64,000 nucleotides of DNA, taken from Paratinospora sagittata. Taxonomy: Eukaryota; Streptophyta; Magnoliopsida; Ranunculales; Menispermaceae. Of this stretch, positions 11,243 through 20,957 are shown one piece after another. The stretch is from the NCBI GenBank assembly GCA_035771175.1, contig CM069590.1, positions 28,906,821 to 28,970,820 on the forward strand, read 5' to 3'. The first letter of the stretch is position 1. The number at the start of each line of letters is the position of its first letter. Below the pieces are notes generated by a model. It saw only the letters and a list, made by a program, of their open reading frames with translations, made no database searches and was not told the DNA's origin. The position numbers were made by a program, and so were the translations under genes.

Positions 11243-13837
11243 TCATTGACTCAAAACACTTTGATATAAGATTAAACACTTTTAAATATTTCAAAACTCA
11301 TTAAAATTATGATTAAAACCTTTCAGAAAACATTTTTTTCAAAATGAAATACTATATCGAAAGTGATTTTGAAGACTTTGCAATTTTCAGAGTTTTAGTG
11401 CTGAGAGTAATCGAGCGGTTACCCTACACACCAAAGATCAAACTAATGCATTAGACATGAGATATGTCTTCGTTCTTCGAGCTTTATCTCTGTAGAATTC
11501 GAAAGCTATTGTTTGATGGGTTCTTGACGCAAAACAGGTAATGTGTTCCTTTTTAATGTGTTATCTTACCGAGACCACTTCATATACTTAGAGTTTTAAA
11601 CAATGGATAGCCTCTGCAAATCTTAGCACACAAGGGATAAAATGAAGAACTAGCTGAACATCAAGACAGATTGCAATTTTGATTCAATTCGAAGCCTTTT
11701 TTTACAAAGGCAAGAATCATTACTTTCTTCTCTTGAAAAACTCTTCGAAAAGCTCAATCTAACTTGCAAATATCGTGCGTGTTGTATTTTTGAAAATCAG
11801 AGAATGAGTGTTTTATAAAATTTGAAGTTGAAGGTTAAAGAGCAAGAGTAGTACAAAATGATTTGAATTCAAAACATTGTTCAATCTAAAGTTTTTTGGG
11901 CGTGCGAGACAATGGGAATCATCTAGGTGTTACTAGAGAATATTTCGATTAAGATAACCTGGCAAACTGTGAAGGAATAGAAAAATCGAGCAAGCAGAAT
12001 TGCCCACATTTTTCTCGTTAGGAATATTAGATTTTAGTCTAAGACGTGAAAATTGCTGGATAGCCTTATTTTTGAAAAATTAATATTTTGACACTAAAGA
12101 ACCATTTCATTGACTCATACCACTTTGATATAAGATTAAACACTTTTAAATAATTGAAAACTCATTAAAATTATGAGTAAAACCTTTCAGAAACTAATTT
12201 TTTTCAAAATGAAATACTATACCGAAAGTGATTTTGAAGACTTTGCAATTTTCAGAGTTTTAGTGCTGGGATTGATCGAGGGGTTACCCTACACACCAGA
12301 AATCAAACTAATGCATTAGACATGAGATATGTCTTCGTTCTTCGAGCTTGATCTTTGTAGAATTCGAAAGTTGTTGTTTGATGTGTTCTTGATGTAAAAC
12401 AGGTGATGTGTTCCTTTTTGATGTGTTATCTTACCGAGACAACTTCATATACTTAGAATTTTAAACAATGGATAGCCTCTGCAAATCTTAGCACACAAGG
12501 GATAAAATGAAGAACTAGCTGAACATCAAGACAAATTGCAATTTTGGTTCAATTCGAAGCCTTTTTTTGCAAAGGCAAGAATCATTACTTTCTTCTCTTG
12601 AAAAACTCTTCGAAAAGCTCAGTCTAACTTGCAAATATCGTGCGTGTTGTATTTTTGAAAATCTGAGAATAAGTGTTTTATAAAATTTGAAGTTGAAGGT
12701 TGAAGAGCAAGAGTACTACAAAATGATTTGAATTCAAAACATTGTTCAATCTAAAGTTTTTTGGGCGTGCGAGACAATGGGAATCATCTAGGTGTTACTA
12801 GTGAATATTTCAATTAAGATAACCAAGCAAAACTGTGAATGAATAGAAAATCGAGCAAGCAGAAGTGCCCACATTTTTCTCGTTAGAAATATCAGATTTT
12901 AGTCTAATACGTGAAAATTGCTGGATAGCCTTATTTTTGGAAAATTAATATTTTGACACTAAAGAACCATTTCATTGACTCATACCACTTTGATATAACA
13001 TTAAACACTTTTAAATAATTGAAAACTCATTAAAATTATGATTAAAACCTTTCAGAAAATAATTTTTTTCAAAATGAAATACTATACCGAAGGTGATTTT
13101 GAAGACTTTGCAATTTTCAGAGTTTTAGTGCTGAGATTGATCGAGGGGTTACCCTACACACCAGAAATCAAACTAATGCATTAGACATGAGATATGTCTT
13201 CGTTCTTCGAGCTTGATCTTTGTAGAATTCGAAAGCTATTGTTTGATGTGTTCTTGATGTAAAACAGGTGATGTGCTCCTTTTTGATGTGTTATCTTACC
13301 GAGACAACTTCATATACTTAGAGTTTTAAACAATGGATAGCCTCTGCAAATCTTAGCACACAAGGGATAAAATGAAGAACTAGCTGAACATCAAGACAAA
13401 TTACAATTTTGGTTCAATTCGAAGCCTTTTTTTGCAAAGGCAAGAATCATTACTTTCTTCTCTTGAAAAACTCTTCGAAAAGCTCAATGTAACTTGCAAA
13501 TATCGTGCGTGTTGTATTTTTGAAAATCAGAGAATGAGTGTTTTATAAAATTTGAAGTTGAAGGTTAAAGAGCAAGAGTACTACAAAATGATTTGAATTC
13601 AAAACATTGTTCAATCTAAAGTTTTTTGGGCGTGCGAGACAATGGGAATCATCTAGGTGTTACTAGAGAATATTTCGATTAAGATAACTGGGCAAAACTG
13701 TGAAGGAATAGAAAAATTGAGCAAGCAGAAGTGCCCACATTTTTCTCGTTAGAAATATCAGATTTTAGTCTAAGACGTGAAAATTGCTGGATAGCCTTAT
13801 TTTTGAAAAATTAATATTTTGACACTAAAGAACCATT
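11243..13837. repeat. Three-monomer block E-B-C, copy 2
   Basis: This is the partner of 4324-6919. It starts with the same E markers and continues into B (GAGTAAAACC near 12173) and C (CCGAAGGTG near 13086). The similarity ends at the next monomer: the copy at 13838 is not the A type that follows at 6920. The block therefore records a duplication whose right limit lies close to a monomer boundary in the chosen phase. Confidence 0.82.
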
Positions 13838-14704
13838 TCATTGACTCATACCACTTTGATATAAGATTAAACACTTTTAAATAATTGAAAACTCATTAAA
13901 ATTATGATTATAACCTTTCAGAAAATAATTTTTTTCAAAATGAAATACTATACCGAAAGTGATTTTGAAGACTTTTCAATTTTCAGAGTTTTAGTGCTGA
14001 GATTGATCGAGGGGTTACCCTACACACCAGAAATCAAACTAATGCATTAGACATGAGATACGTCTTCGTTCTTCGAGCTTGATCTTTGTAGAATTCGAAA
14101 GTTATTGTTTGATGTGTTCTTGATGTAAAACAGGTGATGTGTTTCTTTTTGATGTGTTATCTTACCGAGACCACTTCATACACTTAGAGTTTTAAACAAT
14201 GGATAGCCTCTGCAAATCTTCGCACACAAGGGATAAAATGAAGAACTAGCTGAACATCAAGACAGATTGCAATTTTGATTCAATTCGAAGCCTTTTTTTG
14301 CAAAGGTAAGAATCATTCCTTTCTTCTCTTGAAAAACTCTTCGAAAAGCTCAATTTAACTTGCAAATATCGTGCGTGTTGTATTTTTGAAAATCATAGAA
14401 TTAGTGTTTTATAAAATTTGAAGTTGAAGGTTAAAGAGCAAGAGTACTACAAAATGATTTGAATTCAAAACATTGTTCAATCTAAAGTTTTTTGGGCGTG
14501 CGAGACAATGGGGAATCATCTAGGTGTTAATAGATAATATTTCAATTAAGATAAACTGGCAAAACTGTGAAGGAATAGAAAAATCGAGCAAGCAGAAGTG
14601 CCCACATTTTTCTCGTTAGAAATATCAGATTTTAGTCTAAGGCGTGCCAATTGCAGGATAGCCTTATTTTTGAAAAATTAATATTTTGACACTAAAGAAC
14701 CATT

Positions 14705-16432
14705 TCATTGACTCAAAACACTTTGATATAAGAATAAACACTTTTAAATAATTCAAAACTCATTAAAATTATGATTAAAACCTTTCGGAAAACATTTTTG
14801 TAAAAATGAAATACTATATCGAAAGTGATTTTGAAGACTTTGCAATTTTTAGAGTTTTAGTGCTGAGATTGATCGAGGGGTTACCCTACACACCAGAAAT
14901 CAAACTAATGCATTAAACATGAGATATGTCTTCGTTCTTCGAGCTTGATCTTTGTAGAATTCGAAAGCTATTGTTTGATGTGTTCTTGATGAAAACAGGT
15001 GATGTGTTCCTTTTTGATGTGTTATCTTACCGAGACAACTTCATATACTTAGAGTTTTAAACAATGGATAGCCTCTGCAAATCTTAGCACACAAGGGATA
15101 AAATGAAGAACTAGCTGAACATCAAGACAGATTGCAATTTTTATTCAATTCGAAGCCTTTTTTTGCAAAGGCAAGAATCATTACTTTCTTCTCTTGAAAA
15201 ACTCTTCGAAAAGCTCAATCTAACTTGCAAATATCGTGCGTGTTGAATTTTTGAAAATCAGAGAATGAGTGTTTTATAAAATTTGAAGTTGAAGGTTAAA
15301 GAGCAAGAGTACTAAAAAATGATTTGAATTCAAAACATTGTTCAATCTAAAGTTTTTTGGGCGTGCGAGACAATGGGAATCACTAGGTGTTACTAGAGAA
15401 TATTTCAATTAAGATAACCTGCCAAAACTGTGAAGGAATAGAAAAATCGAGCTAGCAGAAGAGCCCACATTTTTCTCGTTAGAAATATAAGATTTTAGTC
15501 TAAGACGTGCAAATTGCTGGATAGCCTTATTTTTGAAAAATTAATATTTTGACACTAAAGAACCATATCATTGACTCAAAACACTTCGATATAAGATTAA
15601 ACACTTTTAAATATTTCAAAACTCATTAAAATTATGATTAAAACCTTTCAGAAAACATTTTTTTCAAAATGAAATACTATATCGAAAGTGATTTTGAAGA
15701 CTTTGCAATTTTCAGAGTTTTAGTGCTGAGTGTGATCGAGCGGTTACCCTACACACCAAAGATCAAACTAATGCATTAGACATGAGATATGTCTTCGTTC
15801 TTCGAGCTTGATCTTTGTAGAATTCGAAAGCTATTGTTTGATGTGTTCTTGATGTAAAACAGGTGATGTGTTCCTTTTTGATGTGTTATCTTACCGAGAC
15901 TACTTCATATACTTAGAGTTTTAAACAATGGATAGCCTCTGCAAATCTTAGCACACAAGGGATAAAATGAAGAACTAGCTGAACATCAAGACAGATTGCA
16001 ATTTTGATTCAATTCGAAGCCTTTTTTTGCGAAGGCAAGAATCATTACTTTCTTCTCTTGAAAAACTCTTCGAAAAGCTCAATCTAACTTGCAAATATCG
16101 TGCGTGTTGTATTTTTGAAAATCAGAGAATGAGTGTTTTATAAAATTTGAAGTTGAAGGTTAAAGAGCAAGAGTACTACAAAATGATTTGAATTCAAAAC
16201 ATTGTTCAATCTAATGTTTTTTGGGCGTGCGAGACAATGGGAATCATCTAGGTGTTACTAGAGAATATTTCGATTAAGATGACCTGGCAAAACTGTGAAG
16301 GAATAGAAAAATCGAGCAAGCAGAAGTGCCGACATTTTTCTCGTTAGAAATATCAGATTTTAGTCTAAGACGTGCAAATTGCTGGATAGCCTTATTTTTG
16401 AAAAATTAATATTTTGACACTAAAGAACCATT
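14705..16432. repeat. Two-monomer block flanking the insertion on the left (like 21131-22859)
   Basis: The monomers at 14705 and 15568 resemble those at 21131 and 21994 on the other side of the inserted element. The first of each pair carries AGAATAAAC, CGGAAAAC and GTAAAAATG; the second carries AAATATTTC. Discounting the insertion and its target duplication, the offset is four monomers (about 3,459 bp). The similarity starts upstream, in the tail of the preceding monomer (GATAAACTGGC and GCCAATTGCAGG). The pairs are more diverged from each other than the blocks near the left edge. Confidence 0.7.
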
Positions 16433-17985
16433 TCATTGACTCATACCACTTTGATATAAGATTAAACACTTTTAAATAATTGAAAACTCATTAAAATTAT
16501 GATTAAAACCTTTCAGAAAATAATTTTTTTCAAAATGAAATACTATTCCGAAAGTGATTTTGAAGACTTTGCCATTTTCAGAGTTTTAGTGCTTAGATTG
16601 ATCGAGGGGTTACCCTACACACCAGAAATCAAACTAATGCATTAGACATGAGATATGTCTTCGTTCTTCGAGCTTGATCTTTGTAGAATTCGAAAGTAAT
16701 TGTTTGATGTGTTCTTGATGTAAAACAGGTGATGTGTTCCTTTTTGAGGTGTTATCTTACCGAGACAACTTCATATACTTAGAGTTTTAAACAATGGATA
16801 GCCTCTGCAAATCTTAGCAAACAAGGGATAAAATGAAGAACTAGCTGAACATCAAGACAAATTGCAATTTTGGTTCAATTCGAAGCCTTTTTTTGCAAAG
16901 GCAAGAATCATTACTTTCTTCTCTTGAAAAACTCTTCGAAAAGCTCAATCTAACTTGCAAATATCGTGCGTGTTGTATTTTTGAAAATCAGAGAATAAGT
17001 GTTTTATAAAATTTGAAGTTGAAGGTTAAAGAGCAAGAGTAGTACAAAATGATTTGAATTCAAAACATTGTTCAATCTAAAGTTTTTTGGGCGTGCGAGA
17101 CAATGGGAATCATCTAGGTGTCACTAGAGAATATTTCAATTAAGATAACCTGGCAAAACTGTGAAGAAATAGAAAATCGAGCAAGCAGAAATGCCCACAT
17201 TTTTCTCGTTAGAAATATCAGATTTTAGTCTAAGAGGTGAAAATTGCTGGATAGCCTTATTTTTGGAAAATTAATATTTTGACACTAAAGAACCATTTCA
17301 TTGACTCATACCACTTTGATATAAGATTAAACACTTTTAAATAATTGAAAACTCATTAAAATTATGATTAAAACCTTTCAGAAAATAATTTTTTTCAAAA
17401 TGAAATACTATACCGAAGGTGATTTTGAAGACTTTGCAATTTTCAGAGTTTTAGTGCTGAGATTGATCGAGGGGTTACCCTACACACCAGAAATCAAACT
17501 AATGCATTAGACATGAGATATGTTTTCGTTCTTCGAGCTTGATCTTTGTAGAATTCGAAAGCTATTGTTTGATGTGTTCTTGATGTAAAGCAGGTGATGT
17601 GCTCCTTTTTGATGTGTTATCTTACCGAGACAACTTCATATACTTAGAGTTTTAAACAATGGATAGCCTCTGCAAATCTTAGCACACAAGGGATAAAATG
17701 AAGAACTAGCTGAACATCAAGACAAATTACAATTTTGGTTCAATTCGAAGCCTTTTTTTGCAAAGGCAAGAATCATTACTTTCTTCTCTTGAAAAACTCT
17801 TCGAAAAGCTCAATCTAACTTGCAAATATCGTGCGTGTTGTATTTTTGAAAATCAGAGAATAAGTGTTTTATAAAATTTGAAGTTGAAGGTTAAAGAGCA
17901 AGAGTACTACAAAATGATTTGAATTCAAAACATTGTTCAATCTAAAGTTTTTTGGGCGTGCGAGACAATGGGAATCATCTAGGTG

Positions 17986-17990
17986 TTAAT
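17986..17990. repeat. Target-site duplication, left copy (TTAAT)
   Basis: TTAAT lies directly before TGTGACG. The identical TTAAT follows the last CA of the element. Five base pairs is the usual duplication length for LTR-retrotransposon integrases. Confidence 0.93.
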
Positions 17991-18002
17991 TGTGACGCCC
18001 CG
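17991..18002. other. LTR left terminus, imperfect inverted end
   Basis: TGTGACGCCCCG matches the reverse complement of the right end (TGTGGCGACCCC) at 9 of 12 positions, including the terminal TGTG. This is the terminal motif recognised by integrase in LTR elements. Confidence 0.85.
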
Positions 18003-18123
18003 AAAATTATTTCATCTAGCCCATAACCCAATTGTATTTTGCCCAAACTCTATGTGTTGCCTTGATATGTTTGGTGTTTGTTTGATGATTGTTTAATGTT
18101 TGTATAGTTAATGCTTGATAATG

Positions 18124-18133
18124 TATATAAATA
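18124..18133 (+). promoter_or_regulatory. TATA-like sequence in the LTR
   Basis: TATATAAATA lies about 135 bp from the left end of the LTR and could be a TATA box if the element reads left to right. AT-rich words are common here and another TATATATAT run lies near 19983, so the assignment is weak. Confidence 0.2.
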
Positions 18134-18362
18134 TATGTATCATAAATTGTATATGAGTCATGTTAAATTAAAGTTTAATGCATATGTTTTTATTTATGCA
18201 TGGGCTCATTAAACCATGAATTGATATGGGTTAGGATTGATGGAATAAAAGGATAAATGAAATTGAAGATTTGGTGTATTAAATGGATTGGACATTTAAA
18301 ATACATGTGGTTGGTATGGGTAGTATGAGACCAACACATGTGAAGGTTGGTGCATGAAAGTG

Positions 18363-18387
18363 GACAAGTGTCCAATGCCCACTTGTC
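18363..18387. other. Perfect inverted repeat in the LTR
   Basis: GACAAGTG at 18363-18370 is the reverse complement of CACTTGTC at 18380-18387, with a nine-base loop. It lies just before the purine-rich tract. No function can be assigned. Confidence 0.5.
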
Positions 18388-18410
18388 TTCTTCAAGGAAG
18401 TACTAGAATG

Positions 18411-18566
18411 AGTGGAGGGAACCAAGGAGAGGAAAACAAGGAGAGAATCAAGGAGAGAATCAAGGAGGGAATCAAGGAAGTGCTAGAAAGAGGTGAGTGG
18501 AGAGAAAAGAAAGAAGAAGAGAAAGAAAAGAAGAGAAAGGAAAGAAGAAGAGAAAGAAGGAGAGAG
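18411..18566. repeat. Purine-rich (GA) tract in the LTR
   Basis: About 155 bases on the + strand are almost entirely A and G, with only scattered C or T. The tract contains three 12-bp units of the form GRGAATCAAGGA at 18443-18478 and then irregular GAAGAGAAAG-like simple repeats. Open frames over it in several registers are a by-product of the low complexity and should not be read as genes. Similar purine tracts occur in transcribed leaders of plant LTR elements; here this is only suggestive of the orientation. Confidence 0.75.
18443..18478. repeat. Three tandem 12-bp units within the purine tract
   Basis: GAGAATCAAGGA occurs at 18443 and 18455, then GGGAATCAAGGA at 18467. The third unit has one change. 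It is a small slippage-type expansion. Confidence 0.85.
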
Positions 18567-18683
18567 TTGCAGGAGTAAGAACCCTGCGAGATTTTCATCA
18601 AAGAAGTGGATCTTTGGAATTTACGGTCAGATTGAGCTCAAATTTTTTCAGCACGTTCGTAGCTTATGGTTCTTCATTCTGGT

Positions 18684-19037
18684 CGGTGGAGATCTTGATC
18701 AGAGGTTTCTTCTGAGAGATCTAACCTCTCAAACAAAGCTGGCCGGAAAGTCTGGATTTCTCGCACTGTTTCACTCAAACTTATAGATCTCCTAAATCTA
18801 CCGTTAGATGGTTATCAAATTTGGGTATGTAGTTTATAACTGATATTTATACATTCTGAACGGTGGAGATCGTAATTAGAAGCTTGTGCTAAGAGATATA
18901 ACCTCTGAAACAAAGCTGGTCGGAATTTCTGGGTTTCTCGTTCCGTTTCGGTAAAACTTGTAGATCTCCTCAACGTACCGTTGGATGGATATCAAATTTG
19001 AGTATGTAGTTTACAACAGATATTTCTGTATGCTGAA
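18684..19037. repeat. Two tandem ~177-bp units inside the LTR
   Basis: Unit 1 starts CGGTGGAGATC at 18684 and unit 2 starts CGGTGGAGATC at 18861; a third start, CGGTAGAAAT, is seen at 19038 and then decays. Shared words in register include ACAAAGCTGG, TAGATCTCCT, TACCGTT and GTATGTAGTTTA. The units are diverged by many substitutions, so this is an old duplication within the LTR. A related but shorter echo, CCACCGTTGGATTGGGCTGA, lies near 19161. No protein frame runs through it. Confidence 0.82.
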
Positions 19038-20127
19038 CGGTAGAAATATTTATACGTTAATTATTTTGTGTGATATAGCCATCTGAGTTTGGGTATTTGC
19101 AGCAGGAAAGGAGAAACTGTCTGATTAGACACTTGCTCATCAAAGATACATATCTTTTCGGTCCACCGTTGGATTGGGCTGATATTTGGACAGAAGGTTT
19201 GTTTCTTCACATACTTCAATCTGTACGGTTGATTTTGTGATTACATATTTCTGTTGGTAGATTGATACATCTGAACAGAATAATACATGTGAAGAATTGG
19301 TAGGGTTGTTTGTATTAGACCTACATTTAGAATATGAACTTAGACCTTTCCAAATAGCTTGCATGTCAACTATGTTGACCTAGTTGCCATTGTGGATGAA
19401 CCCATGATGCAAAATCAGTGATATACATGGCTGAACATGGCGACCTAGTGTAAATCGACAATATGGCCTAAGTATGGAAAATTTCATATTTTAGGGCTTT
19501 TGATGCTTTTGGCTTAGAATCATTGAATTGATGCAACTTATGTTTAATTAAGCATGATTAGGGTTGATTATGCTACTGATTTGGTGGTTGTGACCATATC
19601 ATGGGTTAGGCCTACTTGTGATCAAGTGACCCAAATTTGGACATGTTTATGCCTAAGGAATTGAAAATCAGTATTTTTGATTAATAGAATGGTTTATGAA
19701 TGAGAACTATGCATTAGAGGCCTAAGTCATGTGATTTGAGTTGAATGATGGGATTAAATGGGATTTAGGCCTATTAATTATATGTGGGCTGATTTAGGGT
19801 TGATTTGTAATGTCTATGTAATTGAGCATAGAAATTGATGTATGGTAGGATATTGATGTATGTTTCAGGATCTTGATTGGGTTGATTCGGTTTGGTGGTC
19901 GTGTGTGATTAAATACTCTCGCGAGGCTTGGTTGTGAGTAGGCTTCACTTATGATTATATCATTTATGTCATCATATCACTTATATATATTGTATGTTGA
20001 AAGCATGAATGTGTTCTAATGTTTTGAATGATGCATTGATTTGAGAAAACCTTATGACTTTGGTTGGGTCCATCTATCTGGCTAATAGGGGGACTTGACC
20101 TTGTCATAGGAGGGTTTTAAGAAGGAA

Positions 20128-20232
20128 ATGATTGGGATAAACGGCACGGTGAAATAGACGTGGACTAGTAACCCAAGTAAACATGATTGGGATCAACGGC
20201 ACGGCGAAATAGACGTGGACTAGTAACCCAAG
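20128..20232. repeat. Two tandem 55-bp units inside the LTR
   Basis: ATGATTGGGAT begins a unit at 20128 and again at 20183. The units share ACGGCACGG, GAAATAGACG and CTAGTAACCCAAG and differ at only a few positions, so this duplication is younger than the 177-bp one. It lies in the right third of the LTR. Function is unknown. Confidence 0.88.
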
Positions 20233-20838
20233 GCATGTGGAATGTGGATCCAAATTGATAAACTTTTACTTGCATCGAACTTATTATAAATGCTTGATAT
20301 CTATATGTTATGAGCTTTTAATCATGCTACACATTGACATGCATACATGGTTTTTATTGATGAGTATTGATAGCATATTTGAATTCTATTCACTGGGCAT
20401 CGTTGGCTCACCCTCATTTTCCTCTTTCAGGTCCTTCTGTCCCGAATAAGGGCAAGGGAGTAGTCATATCTTGAGGGCCTTGCCTGCGAGAGAATCCAAG
20501 TCCTCTATGTGAGTTGAGAGGCATTTTGATTGAATTGTGTTTTATATTATGAAGTATTATATTTTGGATTATGTAATTATAATACTTACCACATTTTAGT
20601 ATGGGTGAGTTGGGACTTGCTAGATAGACCATGTGGGCACATGACGGTTTTTTTTATTTGTACCCACAATTTTGGACTTTATGTGTATGTCAATTTTTAA
20701 TGGACTGTAGGAATTATGATTTTATTTATGGTTCATTTTTATGGATTATCTCGTCTTTGATGATTAATACAGTGGGTAGTTTTGTTTAGTACCTTTTGAT
20801 ATTATGTCGTTGTTTGAGATAAGGCTCGTAGGGTCTCA

Positions 20839-20952
20839 ACCACCTCACGGGAGTTGAGGAGTGGTCGGAGATGCCTACGCCGGGCGTCCCGCCCCGGCAT
20901 TCCGCATGCCATTCCCTGTGGGGTTGGTGGTCCGGGGCGCGGGGTCGCCACA
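20839..20952. other. GC-rich LTR right end with two potential hairpins
   Basis: ACCAC-CTCA at 20839-20847 can pair with TGAG-GA-GTGGT at 20855-20865 with a two-base bulge. CCGGG at 20880-20884 can pair with CCCGG at 20893-20897. The base composition changes abruptly from the AT-rich preceding region. In LTR elements such structure may contribute to RNA 3'-end formation or packaging, but nothing here proves it. The open frames seen in both directions across this stretch follow from its low stop-codon density. Confidence 0.5.
20941..20952. other. LTR right terminus, imperfect inverted end
   Basis: GGGGTCGCCACA is the counterpart of the left terminus. It closes a strikingly GC-rich stretch, in contrast to the AT-rich satellite next to it. 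Confidence 0.85.
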
Positions 20953-20957
20953 TTAAT
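20953..20957. repeat. Target-site duplication, right copy (TTAAT)
   Basis: TTAAT directly follows CGCCACA, and satellite sequence resumes at AGAGAATATTTC. The exact match to the left copy argues against later deletion or rearrangement at either junction. Confidence 0.93.

Larger units (their letters stand above)
1..17990. repeat. Satellite array, left part: ~865-bp tandem monomers 1-21
   Basis: Head-to-tail copies of one AT-rich monomer, all in the same orientation. Taking TCATTGACTC as the arbitrary phase, monomers begin at 1, 865, 1730, 2596, 3461, 4324, 5188, 6053, 6920, 7784, 8650, 9513, 10379, 11243, 12107, 12972, 13838, 14705, 15568, 16433 and 17298; the last is interrupted by the inserted element. 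Lengths here are 863-867 bp. Copies differ by scattered substitutions and 1-2 base indels in homopolymers. No copy has a long open frame, because stops are frequent in all frames. I do not recognise the family. By analogy with other long plant satellites it may be centromeric or heterochromatic, but the sequence alone does not show this. The array runs off the left end. Confidence 0.98.
17991..20952. mobile_element. Solo LTR, probable plant Ty3/gypsy-type retrotransposon
   Basis: This 2,962-bp non-satellite sequence starts TGTGACGCCCC and ends GGGGTCGCCACA, with the canonical TG...CA limits, imperfect inverted ends and a 5-bp target duplication. It contains no reverse transcriptase, integrase or gag frame, and no second LTR is present in the window. 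That is what LTR-LTR recombination leaves behind. Long LTRs of 2-4 kb with TGTGACG-like starts are known in plant Ty3/gypsy lineages such as Tekay/Del, so that is my guess, but without an internal region the lineage and orientation are inference. Inside lie two tandem duplications, a purine-rich tract and a GC-rich right end, listed separately. The rest, including 19038-20127, holds no feature I can name; its short open frames look like chance. Confidence 0.88.

Noticed and set aside
18354..18786. Overlapping Lys/Glu/Arg-rich open frames in the LTR, on both strands
   Set aside because: They follow from the purine-rich tract, which lacks stops in several registers. The low-complexity composition and competing frames argue against a protein.
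19038..20127. Search for reverse transcriptase, integrase, primer-binding site or polypurine tract within the insertion
   Set aside because: No frame of useful length and no tRNA-complementary site next to an LTR end were found. The only purine-rich run is internal to the LTR at 18411-18566, so the element is a solo LTR.
17991..20952. DNA transposon or MITE as an alternative for the insertion
   Set aside because: There are no long terminal inverted repeats. The ends are TG...CA with short imperfect symmetry and a 5-bp target duplication, which fits an LTR much better. A TTAAT duplication is not the TTAA of piggyBac-type elements because the fifth base is also duplicated.
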